A DNA stretch of 64,000 bases from positions 15,016-79,015 of the forward strand of contig JAYPHU010000018.1 in NCBI GenBank assembly GCA_038127535.1. The letters run 5' to 3'. This document shows positions 7,886 to 16,920 of this stretch, one piece after another. Below the pieces are notes generated by a model that searched no databases, was not told the DNA's origin, and saw nothing but the letters and a program-made list of their open reading frames with translations. Origin of the DNA: JAYPHU01 sp038127535. Its GTDB lineage: Bacteria; Pseudomonadota; Alphaproteobacteria; Rhodospirillales; UBA2165. How positions within the stretch are numbered: position 1 is the first letter of the stretch; each line of letters opens with the position of its first letter. The position numbers were made by a program, and so were the translations under genes.

Positions 7886-9259
7886 ATGTTTGAGTCTTTG
7901 AGCGTGAAGTTCGGCGACGTCTTTGAACGCCTGCGCAAACGGGGCGCGCTTTCCGAGGGCGACGTCGCCGACGCCATGCGTGAAATTCGGGTCGCGCTTC
8001 TCGAAGCCGACGTGGCGTTGCCGGTTGTCAAAGACTTCATTGATGGCGTCCGGGAAAAGGCTGTCGGCGAGGGCGTGCTTAAAAGCGTCACGCCGGGTCA
8101 GATGGTGGTCAAGATTGTCCACGACCATCTGATTGAAATGCTGGGTCCGGAAGATGCAGAGATCAATTTCCAGGCCGCCCCGCCCGTCGCCATTCTGATG
8201 GTTGGCCTGCAGGGCACCGGTAAAACGACAACGACCGGGAAGCTTGCCCTGCGGCTGACCAACCGGGAACGTAAGAAGGTTATGGTCGCCGGTCTCGACG
8301 TAGCGCGTCCGGCGGCGCAGGAACAGCTGGCCATCCTCGCGAAGGAGGCCGGCGTTGAATGCCTTGCGCCGGTGTTCGGAGAGCAGCCCGTCGGCATCGC
8401 CAAGCGCGCCATGGAAACCGCTAAGCGGAAAGGCTTCGATGCGGTCTTGCTGGATACAGCGGGCCGGCTGGCCATCGATCAAGCCCTAATGTCCGAGGTG
8501 GCCGAGATCAGAGATGCCGTTAATCCGGCGGAGACGCTGCTGGTGGCCGACGCCATGAGCGGTCAGGATTCGGTCAACACGGCGCAGATATTCAATGACA
8601 AGATCGGCATAACCGGCATCGTGCTCACCCGTGTGGACGGCGATGCCCGCGGTGGCGCGGCGCTCTCCATGCGTTCGGTCACCGGCTGCCCGATCAAGCT
8701 GATGGGTGTGGGCGAAAAGCTCGACGCCCTGGAAAGCTTCCAGGCGGACCGGGTCGCCGGCCGCATCCTGGGCATGGGCGATGTGGTCGGCCTTGTGGAG
8801 AAGGCCGCCGAAAACATCGACAAGGAACAGGCGGAAAAGACCGCCAAGCGTGCGCTCAAGGGTCAGTTCACCCTCGAGGATATGGCCGAACAATTTGCCC
8901 AAATTCGCAAGATGGGCAGCATGGAAGGGCTTCTGGGCATGCTGCCCGGTGTCGGTAAAATGAAGAAACAGATCGCCGACGCGAATATCGATGACAAGAT
9001 GATCGTTCACCAGGAAGCCATCATCCTCTCGATGACGCCGAAGGAACGCCGCAATCCGAAATTGCTGAACGCCAAGCGCCGCCAGCGGATCGCCGCCGGC
9101 TCCGGCACGTCTGTGCAGGAAGTGAACCGGCTTCTGAAGCAGCACAAACAGATGAGCGTCATGATGAAGAAGATGGGCAAGATGGGCGGCAAAGGTATGA
9201 TGGGCGGGATGCCGCCGATGCCGGGCATGCCCGGCATGATGCCGCCAAGTGGATTCTAG
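7886..9259 (+). CDS. ffh: Signal recognition particle protein Ffh (SRP54)
   Basis: Ffh binds SRP RNA and signal sequences of nascent membrane proteins and delivers ribosomes to FtsY. The 457 residues show the N domain, P-loop GLQGTGKTTTTGK from residue 107, DTAGRL, TRVDGDARGGAALS, and a methionine-rich M domain from about 320. The C-terminus is an unusually Gly/Met/Pro-rich tail (GKGMMGGMPPMPGMPGMM). The DARPAA-type motif reads GLDVARPAAQEQL. It leads a rightward ffh-rpsP-rimM-trmD-rplS cluster, linking protein targeting with ribosome biogenesis. Confidence 0.98.
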   Translation: MFESLSVKFGDVFERLRKRGALSEGDVADAMREIRVALLEADVALPVVKDFIDGVREKAVGEGVLKSVTPGQMVVKIVHDHLIEMLGPEDAEINFQAAPPVAILMVGLQGTGKTTTTGKLALRLTNRERKKVMVAGLDVARPAAQEQLAILAKEAGVECLAPVFGEQPVGIAKRAMETAKRKGFDAVLLDTAGRLAIDQALMSEVAEIRDAVNPAETLLVADAMSGQDSVNTAQIFNDKIGITGIVLTRVDGDARGGAALSMRSVTGCPIKLMGVGEKLDALESFQADRVAGRILGMGDVVGLVEKAAENIDKEQAEKTAKRALKGQFTLEDMAEQFAQIRKMGSMEGLLGMLPGVGKMKKQIADANIDDKMIVHQEAIILSMTPKERRNPKLLNAKRRQRIAAGSGTSVQEVNRLLKQHKQMSVMMKKMGKMGGKGMMGGMPPMPGMPGMMPPSGF

Positions 9260-9339
9260 ACCCGGCCTAACAACGGAATTTTTTGATCAACCACGACAGG
9301 AACAACACCTTTCAACCAACCAGGAGGATATAAAACTCT

Positions 9340-9864
9340 ATGTCTCTTAGAATAAGACTTTCCCGGGGCGGCGCGAAAAAGCGGCCCTTCTATCGTATCG
9401 TTGTCGCTGACTCCCGGAGCCCCCGCGACGGGCGCTTCATTGAGCGGCTGGGCACCTACAATCCGATGCTGCCGAGGGACAGCGACGACCGGGTCAACCT
9501 GAAGGAAGAGCGCATCCGTTACTGGATTTCCCAAGGTGCGAAGCCGTCCGACCGGGTTGCAAAATTCCTGAGCCAGGCGTCCATTATGGAGCTGCCGGAA
9601 CGGCCCGAGCAGACCAAGCAGCATCTTCCCCGCGCCAAGACGCTGGAACGGATGAAGGAGAAAGAAGAAGCGGAAGCCGCTGCCGCCGAGGCCGATGCCA
9701 ACGCTGGCGCTGCCGCTGACGACGCTCCGGCCGACGAGGCACCTTCTGAGGAAGCACCGGCCGAAGAGGCTGCTGCTGAGGAAGCCCCGGCTGAGGAGGC
9801 CCCGGCTGAGGAGGCCCCCGCTGAGGAGGCCCCGGCTGAGGAAGAAGAGAAGAAGGAGGAGTAG
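9340..9864 (+). CDS. rpsP: 30S ribosomal protein S16 with long acidic tail
   Basis: S16 is a primary binder of 16S rRNA in the small subunit. Residues 1-80 are the conserved core (MSLRIRLSRGGAKKRPFYRI, DGRFIERLGTYNP). The protein runs to 174 residues because of a Glu/Ala-rich C-terminal tail with repeated APAEE units; typical S16 has 80-100 residues, and alphaproteobacterial forms are often longer. A strong ribosome site, AGGAGG, stands 15 bases before the ATG. It is second in the ffh operon, 80 bases after ffh. Confidence 0.97.
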   Translation: MSLRIRLSRGGAKKRPFYRIVVADSRSPRDGRFIERLGTYNPMLPRDSDDRVNLKEERIRYWISQGAKPSDRVAKFLSQASIMELPERPEQTKQHLPRAKTLERMKEKEEAEAAAAEADANAGAAADDAPADEAPSEEAPAEEAAAEEAPAEEAPAEEAPAEEAPAEEEEKKEE

Positions 9865-9878
9865 GCTCGTCAATCACC

Positions 9879-10454
9879 ATGGTGAACCCGGAGGAGCACA
9901 GCGCTCAAGGCGCGTCCCGCAGAATCTGTGTCGGGGTCATTGCCGGCGCCCAGGGAATCCAAGGGGCGGTCCGGCTGAAAATCTATACCGCCCGCCCGGA
10001 AGACGCCGTCGCTTATGGCTCGTTGTATAATGAGTCCGGCGACCGCGAATTTCAGGTCAAGTTGAACCGGGTGACCAACAAGGGGCTGGTGGTGTCGTTG
10101 AAAGGTGTGACATCCCGGACCGAGGCGGAAGCGCTTAAAGGAACCGAACTCTATATTGAGAGAGACGCGCTCCCGCCGACCGAAGAAGACGAGTTCTATT
10201 ACGCGGACCTGATCGGCCTTCGGGTCGATACGGTGGACGGAACGGAGATCGGAAGCGTAAAGGCGATGGATAACTTCGGCGCCAGTGAGATTGTGGAGGT
10301 GGCGTTGACCGAGGGCGGCTCGATGATGCTGCCATTCACCAAGGCCATCGTGCCCGAAGTTGATATCGCCGGCGGCCGGCTGGTGGTTGATCCGCCGGCG
10401 GAAGTTGAACCCGACCCGAATGAGGGCCAAGACAAGGATGAGGACGCAGGCTGA
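9879..10454 (+). CDS. rimM: Ribosome maturation factor RimM
   Basis: RimM helps mature the 3' domain of the 30S subunit and binds S19. The 191-residue protein has the N-terminal barrel (VGVIAGAQGIQGAVRLKIYT) and the C-terminal PRC-barrel (EFYYADLIGLRVDTVDG, then EVALTEGGSMMLPFTKAIVP and VDIAGGRLVVDPP), ending in a short acidic tail. The canonical GAHG motif reads GAQG here. It follows rpsP by 14 bases and ends one base before the trmD start, so translation of the three is probably coupled. Confidence 0.95.
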   Translation: MVNPEEHSAQGASRRICVGVIAGAQGIQGAVRLKIYTARPEDAVAYGSLYNESGDREFQVKLNRVTNKGLVVSLKGVTSRTEAEALKGTELYIERDALPPTEEDEFYYADLIGLRVDTVDGTEIGSVKAMDNFGASEIVEVALTEGGSMMLPFTKAIVPEVDIAGGRLVVDPPAEVEPDPNEGQDKDEDAG

Positions 10455-10455
10455 G

Positions 10456-11184
10456 ATGGCGCGCGCCGACGACATGTGGACGGTTCAGGTCCTGACGCTG
10501 TTCCCGGAAATGTTTCCGGGGCCGCTCGGCCATTCCCTGGCCGGCAAGGCGCTGGAGGGCGGTATCTGGTCTCTGGACTGTTTGGACATCCGCGAGTTTG
10601 CGAAGGACAAACACCAGACGGTCGATGATTCCCCGTTCGGTGGCGGCCCCGGCATGGTGATGCGCCCGGATGTGCTGGATGCGGCGCTGCAGGCCTCCAA
10701 GGCGTCCGAGGGACGCAAGTTGATCTACCTGACCCCGCGCGGCCGTCCCCTGGAGCAAAGCCGGGTCAGGTCTCTGGTTGATGGTCCGGGACCGGTATTG
10801 GTCTGCGGCCGCTATGAAGGAATTGATGAGCGTGTGATCGACGCTTGGGACATGGAAGAGCTTAGTATCGGCGACTATGTCTTGTCGGGGGGCGAAGTTG
10901 CGGCTATGTCACTGCTCGATTCCTGCATCCGACTCCTGCCTGGGGTTATGGGATCGGCGCAGAGTCCCGACGAAGAAAGTTTTGAAGGGGGATTATTGGA
11001 ATATCCCCATTACACCCGGCCTCGCTCGTGGCGGGACCGGGACGTGCCGGAAGTGCTTTTATCCGGCCACCACGAAAAGGTGCGCGACTGGCGACGGTCG
11101 CAAGCCGAGAGAATTACCCGTGAACGGCGGCCCGACCTGTGGGACAGGTATGCCGCCACCCGTAGCGACGCGTCGGGACAATAA
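10456..11184 (+). CDS. trmD: tRNA (guanine-N1)-methyltransferase TrmD
   Basis: TrmD methylates G37 of tRNAs with S-adenosylmethionine and prevents +1 frameshifting. From the ATG at 10456 it has 242 residues. The trefoil-knot SPOUT fold is marked by VLTLFPEMFPGPLGHSL, DDSPFGGGPGMVM, LVCGRYEGIDERVID and SIGDYVLSGGE. The reading frame is open further upstream inside rimM, but family alignment and the TGAGATG junction favour this start. It is followed 14 bases later by rplS, the usual order. Confidence 0.96.
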   Translation: MARADDMWTVQVLTLFPEMFPGPLGHSLAGKALEGGIWSLDCLDIREFAKDKHQTVDDSPFGGGPGMVMRPDVLDAALQASKASEGRKLIYLTPRGRPLEQSRVRSLVDGPGPVLVCGRYEGIDERVIDAWDMEELSIGDYVLSGGEVAAMSLLDSCIRLLPGVMGSAQSPDEESFEGGLLEYPHYTRPRSWRDRDVPEVLLSGHHEKVRDWRRSQAERITRERRPDLWDRYAATRSDASGQ

Positions 11185-11198
11185 GTGAGGACAAAAAA

Positions 11199-11741
11199 AT
11201 GAATACGATCCAGGAAATCGAACAAGAGCAGATTGCCAAACTGACCGAGGGCAAGGACGTGCCTGAATTCGCGCCGGGCGATACGCTCCGGGTCAATGTG
11301 AAGGTGATCGAAGGCACGCGGGAGCGGATCCAGGCGTTCGAGGGCATGTGCATCGCCCGCAAGAACGATGGGCTGCATTCCTCCTTCACCGTGCGCAAAC
11401 TGTCCTACGGCGAAGGCGTGGAGCGGGTATTCCCGGTCTACTCCCCGAACGTGGATAGTGTTGAAGTGGTGCGCCGAGGTGATGTCCGCCGGGCCAAGCT
11501 TTACTATCTACGGGGCCGACAAGGCAAGCGCGCCCGGATCGCCGAGCGGACCGACGGTTACGCCGCCAAGCTTAGTGCCGCAGAGCGTCAGATGGCCGCC
11601 GACGCCAAGGCCGCCGCCAACGCCGCCCAGGCCGAAGCCATGGGCATGGAAGAGGAGCTGGCGACGCCGCCGGTGGAGGAACAAGTCGAGGACCAGGTCA
11701 CCGAAACGGCGGCCGAGGAAGAAACCAAGTCCGAAGACTAG
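11199..11741 (+). CDS. rplS: 50S ribosomal protein L19 with acidic extension
   Basis: L19 sits at the subunit interface. Residues 1-118 are the conserved core (FAPGDTLRVNVKVIEGTRER, FEGMCIARKN, GVERVFPVYSP, RRAKLYYLRGRQGKRARI). A further 60 residues form an Ala/Glu-rich tail ending in acidic residues, again longer than the usual 115-130 residues. GTGAGGAC precedes the ATG. It closes the ribosomal part of the cluster; leuC starts 38 bases later. Confidence 0.97.
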   Translation: MNTIQEIEQEQIAKLTEGKDVPEFAPGDTLRVNVKVIEGTRERIQAFEGMCIARKNDGLHSSFTVRKLSYGEGVERVFPVYSPNVDSVEVVRRGDVRRAKLYYLRGRQGKRARIAERTDGYAAKLSAAERQMAADAKAAANAAQAEAMGMEEELATPPVEEQVEDQVTETAAEEETKSED

Positions 11742-11779
11742 GTCGCCGGTCTGACTAATTATTAAGTGGGAAGCGGATC

Positions 11780-13186
11780 ATGAGTGAGTCGAAGACTCTG
11801 TACGACAAAATCTGGGAAGCCCATCTGGTGGATGTGCGCGATGACGGCACGTGTCTGATGTATATCGACCGTCATCTGATCCACGAGGTAACCAGCCCGC
11901 AGGCGTTTGAAGGATTACGCAACACGGGGCGCAAGGTGCGCCGGCCCGACCTCACCTTGGCCGTGGCCGATCACAACGTGCCGACCTCCGACCGCTCCAA
12001 GGGCGTTGATGACGAGGAGTCCCGGATTCAGCTCGAAGTTCTCGAACAGAACTGTAAAGAGTTCGGCATCGAGTATTACGGCATGGACGATATCCGCCAG
12101 GGCATTTGTCACGTCATCGGGCCGGAGCAGGGCTTTACCCTGCCGGGCACGACCATGGTCTGCGGCGATTCCCACACTGCCACCCACGGCGCGTTCGGCG
12201 TGTTGGCCTTCGGCATCGGCACGTCCGAGGTGGAGCATACGCTGGCCACCCAGACCATGATCCAGACCAAGGCCAAGAACATGCGGATCACGGTGGATGG
12301 CGAACTGCCGCTGGGTGTCACCGCCAAGGATATGATCCTGGCCATCATCGGCGAGATCGGCACGGCCGGCGGCACCGGCTGCGTGGTCGAGTTCGCCGGC
12401 GAAGCCGTCCGCAATCTCTCGGTCGAAGGCCGGATGACCATGTGCAATATGACCATCGAGGGCGGCGCCCGCGCCGGTCTCGTGGCGCCGGACGAAAAGA
12501 CCTTCGCCTATCTCGAAGGCCGGCCCAAGTCGCCCAAGGGCGCTGCCTGGGAAGCGGCCGTCGAGTATTGGAAGACGCTGCACACGGACGACGGCGCGAA
12601 ATTTGATATCGAGGTGACCCTGAAGGCCGAGGATATCGTGCCGCAGGTGACCTGGGGCACCAGCCCGGAAGACGTGCTGCCGATCACCGGCGCGGTGCCG
12701 AACCCTGCTGACGAAAGTGATCCCAACCGCCGCACCAAGATGGAGCGGTCGCTGGAATATATGGGTCTGGAACCGGGCATGCCGCTCAACGAGATCAAGA
12801 TCGACCGCATGTTCATTGGGTCCTGCACCAACAGCCGGATCGAAGACTTGCGCGCCGCAGCCGAAGTGGCCAAGGGTCGCAAGGTTGCCGACACGGTCAG
12901 CGCCATGGTGGTGCCGGGCTCCGGACTGGTGAAGGAACAGGCGGAACAGGAAGGGCTCGATAAAATCTTTATCGAGGCCGGGTTCGACTGGCGGGAGCCG
13001 GGCTGCTCCATGTGCCTGGCCATGAACGCGGACAAACTGGCGCCGGGCGAACGCTCGGCGTCCACGTCGAACCGGAACTTCGAAGGCCGGCAGGGTCCCG
13101 GCGGGCGCACCCATCTGGTGAGCCCGGCCATGGCCGCGGCGGCTGCAATTGCCGGTCATCTGGCCGATATCCGGGACCTGGATTAG
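11780..13186 (+). CDS. leuC: 3-isopropylmalate dehydratase large subunit
   Basis: LeuC, with LeuD, isomerises 2- to 3-isopropylmalate in leucine synthesis. The 468-residue aconitase-type protein has the cluster ligands Cys349 (FIGSCTNSRIEDL), Cys409 and Cys412 (EPGCSMCLAMN), and the CGDSHTATHGAFG active-site motif. Length is normal. It begins a leuC-leuD-leuB set directly after rplS; leuA is not in the window. No leader peptide or T-box is visible in the 38-base gap, so regulation may come from further upstream. Confidence 0.98.
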   Translation: MSESKTLYDKIWEAHLVDVRDDGTCLMYIDRHLIHEVTSPQAFEGLRNTGRKVRRPDLTLAVADHNVPTSDRSKGVDDEESRIQLEVLEQNCKEFGIEYYGMDDIRQGICHVIGPEQGFTLPGTTMVCGDSHTATHGAFGVLAFGIGTSEVEHTLATQTMIQTKAKNMRITVDGELPLGVTAKDMILAIIGEIGTAGGTGCVVEFAGEAVRNLSVEGRMTMCNMTIEGGARAGLVAPDEKTFAYLEGRPKSPKGAAWEAAVEYWKTLHTDDGAKFDIEVTLKAEDIVPQVTWGTSPEDVLPITGAVPNPADESDPNRRTKMERSLEYMGLEPGMPLNEIKIDRMFIGSCTNSRIEDLRAAAEVAKGRKVADTVSAMVVPGSGLVKEQAEQEGLDKIFIEAGFDWREPGCSMCLAMNADKLAPGERSASTSNRNFEGRQGPGGRTHLVSPAMAAAAAIAGHLADIRDLD

Positions 13187-13196
13187 GAGCTGAGAT

Positions 13197-13802
13197 ATGG
13201 AAAAATTCACCAAACTCGAAGCCGTTGCCGCCCCATTGCCCCTGATCAATGTCGATACCGACATGATCATCCCGGCGCGGTTTTTGAAAACCATCGTGCG
13301 TTCGGGCCTGGGCAAGAACCTGTTCGATACGCTGCGCTACGACGCCAACGGCGAGGAGCGGGAAGACTTTGTGCTGAACAAGCCGGCCTACCGCAACGCG
13401 GAAATCCTGGTGACCGGCAAGAATTTCGGCTGCGGGTCAAGCCGCGAACATGCCCCCTGGGCGCTGGACGATTTCGGCATCCGCTGTGTGATCGCGCCGG
13501 ACTTCGCTGACATTTTTTATAACAACAGCTTCAAGAACGGCATTCTCCTGATCAAGCTGCCGCAGGAAGATGTGGACCGGCTGATGGAAGGCGCGGAGAA
13601 GGGCGCCAACGCCAAGTTCACGGTGGACCTGGAAAACCAGGAAATCACCATGCCGGACGGTGAGAGCATCTCGTTCGATGTGGATCCGTTCAAAAAATAC
13701 TGCCTGCTGAACGGGTTCGACGATATCGGGCTCACCATGCAGAAAGAGGATCAAATCTCCGACTTCGAAGCGAAGCAAAAAGCATCGCAACCTTGGAATT
13801 AA
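13197..13802 (+). CDS. leuD: 3-isopropylmalate dehydratase small subunit
   Basis: The swivelling small subunit that pairs with LeuC. Its 201 residues include VDTDMIIPARFLKT, the substrate-loop motif NFGCGSSREHAPWAL, and FADIFYNNSFKNGILLI. The ATG follows leuC by 10 bases with GGAGCTGAGAT before it, so the two subunits are translated from one message. Confidence 0.98.
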   Translation: MEKFTKLEAVAAPLPLINVDTDMIIPARFLKTIVRSGLGKNLFDTLRYDANGEEREDFVLNKPAYRNAEILVTGKNFGCGSSREHAPWALDDFGIRCVIAPDFADIFYNNSFKNGILLIKLPQEDVDRLMEGAEKGANAKFTVDLENQEITMPDGESISFDVDPFKKYCLLNGFDDIGLTMQKEDQISDFEAKQKASQPWN

Positions 13803-13841
13803 TCGACGCGTAATACTTCAAGCAGAATTGGAATCAAGACA

Positions 13842-14951
13842 GTGGCTGCAAACAAAAAACTTCTTTTTCTCCCGGGCGACGGGATCGGTCCCGAAGTGAT
13901 GACCGAGGTGCGCCGGGTGATCGACTGGATGGATCGGCGCCGGACCGTCAGCTTCGACATTACCGAAGGCCTGATCGGCGGCGCGGCAATCGACGAGACA
14001 GGCGTGCCCTTCCCGGATGAAACCTTGGAAGCGGCGCACGACTCCGACGCCGTGCTGATGGGCGCGGTCGGCGGTCCCAAGTGGGAGAGCTTGCCCTTCG
14101 AAGTCCAGCCGGAACGGGGCCTGCTGGCCATCCGCAAGGAGATGGGCTTGTTTGCGAATTTGCGTCCGGCGCTGGTGTTCGATGCACTGGCCGAAGCTTC
14201 GACCCTGAAGCTCGACGTAGTGAAGGGCTTGGATATTATGATTGTCCGGGAACTCACCGGCGGCATTTACTTTGGTGAGCCCCGAGGAATCGAGGAATTG
14301 CCCGACGGCACCAAGCGCGGTTTCAACACGCTGACCTATACAACGGGTGAGGTGGAACGCATCGGCCGCGTGGCTTGCGATTTGGCTTTGAAGCGGAACA
14401 AGCGGGTCTGCTCTATTGACAAGGCCAACGTGCTGGAAACCACGGTCATGTGGCGGGAAGCCATGGAAGGCATCAAGGGCGAATACCCCGAGGTGGAGAT
14501 GAGCCACATGTATGTGGACAACGCCGCCATGCAGCTTGTGCGCAACCCGAAACAGTTCGACGTGGTGGTCACCACCAACATGTTCGGTGATATCCTGTCC
14601 GACTGTGCGGCGATGCTGACGGGGTCGCTGGGCATGTTGCCCTCGGCTTCCCTCGGTGCGCGGGATGACAGCGGCCGCCGCCCGGCGCTCTTCGAGCCCG
14701 TACACGGCAGCGCGCCCGATATTACCGGCCAGGGCCTCGCCAATCCCCTGGCCACCATTCTCAGCTATTCCATGCTGCTGCGCTATTCCTTCGATCTGTC
14801 GGAGGATGCGGATTTGGTCGATCAGGCGGTGCAAAATGTCCTGGATAGCGGTTTGCGAACCCCGGACATCATGCAGGACGGCAAAGCCAAGGTGTCAACC
14901 ACCACCATGGGTGAAGCCATCGTCGCCGAGCTGGATAAACTGGCGGCTTAA
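13842..14951 (+). CDS. leuB: 3-isopropylmalate dehydrogenase
   Basis: LeuB oxidises and decarboxylates 3-isopropylmalate to 2-oxoisocaproate with NAD. Motifs in 369 residues are LLFLPGDGIGPEV, AVGGPKWE, the substrate arginines in LLAIRKEMGLFANLRPA and VRELTGGIYFG, and NMFGDILSD with LFEPVHGSAPDI. The start is GTG; the preceding region lacks a strong ribosome site. It follows leuD by 39 bases and is ended by a clear intrinsic terminator. Confidence 0.98.
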   Translation: MAANKKLLFLPGDGIGPEVMTEVRRVIDWMDRRRTVSFDITEGLIGGAAIDETGVPFPDETLEAAHDSDAVLMGAVGGPKWESLPFEVQPERGLLAIRKEMGLFANLRPALVFDALAEASTLKLDVVKGLDIMIVRELTGGIYFGEPRGIEELPDGTKRGFNTLTYTTGEVERIGRVACDLALKRNKRVCSIDKANVLETTVMWREAMEGIKGEYPEVEMSHMYVDNAAMQLVRNPKQFDVVVTTNMFGDILSDCAAMLTGSLGMLPSASLGARDDSGRRPALFEPVHGSAPDITGQGLANPLATILSYSMLLRYSFDLSEDADLVDQAVQNVLDSGLRTPDIMQDGKAKVSTTTMGEAIVAELDKLAA

Positions 14952-14989
14952 CCCGGAACACGCGCCCCGAACTCTTGAATCTGAACCAA

Positions 14990-15023
14990 AAGGGGCGTAA
15001 ACGAACGCCCCTTGCGGGGTTTT
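14990..15023 (+). terminator. Rho-independent terminator after leuB
   Basis: AAGGGGCGT (14990-14998) pairs with ACGCCCCTT (15005-15013), and an overlapping CCCC-TTGC-GGGG hairpin is followed by TTTT. It separates the leu genes from asd. Confidence 0.75.
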
Positions 15024-15101
15024 GCGTGCAAACGCATCACTTGAAGAGAGTTTTTCAAGGCGGCGAAGGACTTGTTTTCAAAGAGGTTTTGGAGAAGATA
15101 A

Positions 15102-16133
15102 ATGAGTATTAAGTATGCCGTGGTAGGCGCCACGGGAAATGTCGGACGGGAAATGCTGCAGATTTTGGCAGAGCGCGATGTGCCCGCGAATGCCGTGACC
15201 GCCGTGGCCTCCGTCCGGTCCGCCGGGGCCGAAGTGTCCTATGGCGAAGATGACGTGCTGAAGGTCCATAATCTGGATGACTTCAATTTTGAAGGCACCG
15301 ACATTGTTCTCTCCAGCGCCGGCGCCTCCATCTCCGAGCAATTCGCGCCGCGCGCCGCTGATGCCGGCGCCGTGGTGATCGATAACACGTCCCGCTTCCG
15401 GATGGAGCCCGACGTGCCCTTGGTCGTGCCGGAAGTGAACCCGGAAGCCATCGCCCAGTACCGTCAGCGCAATATCATCGCTAATCCCAACTGCTCCACC
15501 ATTCAGATGGTGGTGGCTTTGAAGCCGTTGCATGACGCGGCCGGCATCCGCCGGGTGGTGGTCTCCACCTATCAGTCCGTATCGGGCGCCGGCAAGGCGG
15601 GCATGGACGAGCTGTTCAATCAGACCCGCGGGGTCTACATGAACGAACCGGAGAACAAGTTTCAGGAAAAGTTCACCAAGCCGATCGCCTTCAACGTCAT
15701 CCCTCATATTGACGTGTTCATGGAGGACGGCTCGACGAAAGAAGAGTGGAAAATGATGGTCGAGACCAAGAAGATTCTCGACCCGTATATCCAGGTGCAC
15801 GCCACCTGCGTCAGGGTGCCGGTATTTATCGGTCACGCCGAGGCGGTGAATATCGAGCTGGAAACACCACTGGATGCGGACGAGGCGCGGGCTTTGCTGC
15901 GCGAAGCGCCGGGCGTTGCCCTGGTCGATCACCGGGAGGACGAAGGCTATGTCACGCCATCGGAATGCGCCGGCGAGGACCCGGTCTATGTCAGCCGGGT
16001 GCGGGAAGACCCGACCATCGAAAACGGGCTGAGCCTGTGGGTAGTCTCCGACAACCTTCGCAAGGGCGCCGCGCTCAACACGGTGCAGATCGCTGAAACC
16101 CTGACCGCCAGCTATATGGATCGCGCGGCTTGA
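15102..16133 (+). CDS. asd: Aspartate-semialdehyde dehydrogenase
   Basis: Asd reduces aspartyl phosphate to the semialdehyde, the branch point to lysine, diaminopimelate, threonine and methionine. The 343-residue protein has the NADP-binding VVGATGNVGREML, the catalytic Cys131 in NPNCSTIQM, STYQSVSGAGKAGMDEL and the substrate-binding HATCVRVPV. TTTTGGAGAAGATAA precedes the ATG. It lies after the leuB terminator, so it probably has its own promoter within 14.95-15.1 kb. It is the last gene before the window's largest gap. Confidence 0.97.
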   Translation: MSIKYAVVGATGNVGREMLQILAERDVPANAVTAVASVRSAGAEVSYGEDDVLKVHNLDDFNFEGTDIVLSSAGASISEQFAPRAADAGAVVIDNTSRFRMEPDVPLVVPEVNPEAIAQYRQRNIIANPNCSTIQMVVALKPLHDAAGIRRVVVSTYQSVSGAGKAGMDELFNQTRGVYMNEPENKFQEKFTKPIAFNVIPHIDVFMEDGSTKEEWKMMVETKKILDPYIQVHATCVRVPVFIGHAEAVNIELETPLDADEARALLREAPGVALVDHREDEGYVTPSECAGEDPVYVSRVREDPTIENGLSLWVVSDNLRKGAALNTVQIAETLTASYMDRAA

Positions 16134-16156
16134 GGGTTTTATTTTGTTTAGGTGGG

Positions 16157-16187
16157 TCCACGGGTCACGGCTGCGCCGGCCCGTGGA
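16157..16187. repeat. Dispersed hairpin repeat, family A copy 1
   Basis: TCCACGGG pairs perfectly with CCCGTGGA around the 15-base core TCACGGCTGCGCCGG, which itself holds a CGGC-TGC-GCCG stem. The identical core recurs near 43.8 kb with different but still complementary arms. Confidence 0.75.
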
Positions 16188-16880
16188 TGACTAATTTTTT
16201 TCTCGACTGCACTGATAGTCATGCGCGGACCGATCCGTGGGATCGTGATCAGCGTACCCATATTTAAACCGCATTTATTGAAAAAAATAAGGAGGCGCCA
16301 GGCACTCGGGGCCTGGGATCCCCTTGTGACGCATCGCGGCGGCGATGCTCCTGACGCCTCATAGAGCCGGCCAGGCTCCGTGTACACTCGACAATTCTCA
16401 CCGTCCCGTCCCGCGCTTACCCTTGGGAGAGAGACCACACGAACCGGACGGGGAAACCCGCCGAACCCGAACCGTTGCCGGCCCGGCCGCAGCTGGTTTC
16501 TCAAAGGCGGGCCAACTCTGACCTCTGACATAGCCGGTAATGCGATTCGGTTTTCCTTGGTCAGGCCACCAAAGCAGATCCGTCTCGCATGTCCCTGTCC
16601 GCGGATCAAAGACCCGCATCCCAGAACCCCGACGGTCGCTGCGTCGCGAAGACGAAGCACCCCGCCTCGCAAACAGCCGTTTTCGTCGTCACGTCCCCGT
16701 CTGGAGCCGGCGCTGGCGCACCCGCCGGAGGATATGAGACGCGGGTCCCGAAGAACCAACACGCCGAATGCTGCTGTCCGCACACCGGAACAACCCCTAT
16801 TCAAGACCGAAGCCCTGGATCGGACCTGTTCCGACCGCTCTTTCCCGCTGCCTGTACGTACCCGAAGGCACGCTGCCAAC
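16188..16880. other. GC-rich intergenic stretch without a recognisable gene
   Basis: About 690 bases between asd and the AT-rich block upstream of sdhC. Open frames exist on both strands, but their translations are Arg/Pro/Gly-rich, match no family I know, and have no convincing ribosome sites. Several short hairpins are present, for example GCATCG-CGGCGG-CGATGC at 16331-16348 and GAGCC-GGCCA-GGCTC just after. It may be decayed sequence or part of an origin region. Confidence 0.4.
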
Positions 16881-16920
16881 TAGCGAAAATTCGCTGTGAG
16901 AACGCTTTTGCGTACAACAA

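Noticed and set aside
16148..16879. A 243-codon leftward open frame and a 167-codon rightward frame in the asd-sdhC gap
   Set aside because: Both translate to Arg/Gly/Pro-rich sequence without domains, overlap each other, and lack ribosome sites. High GC alone makes long frames common.
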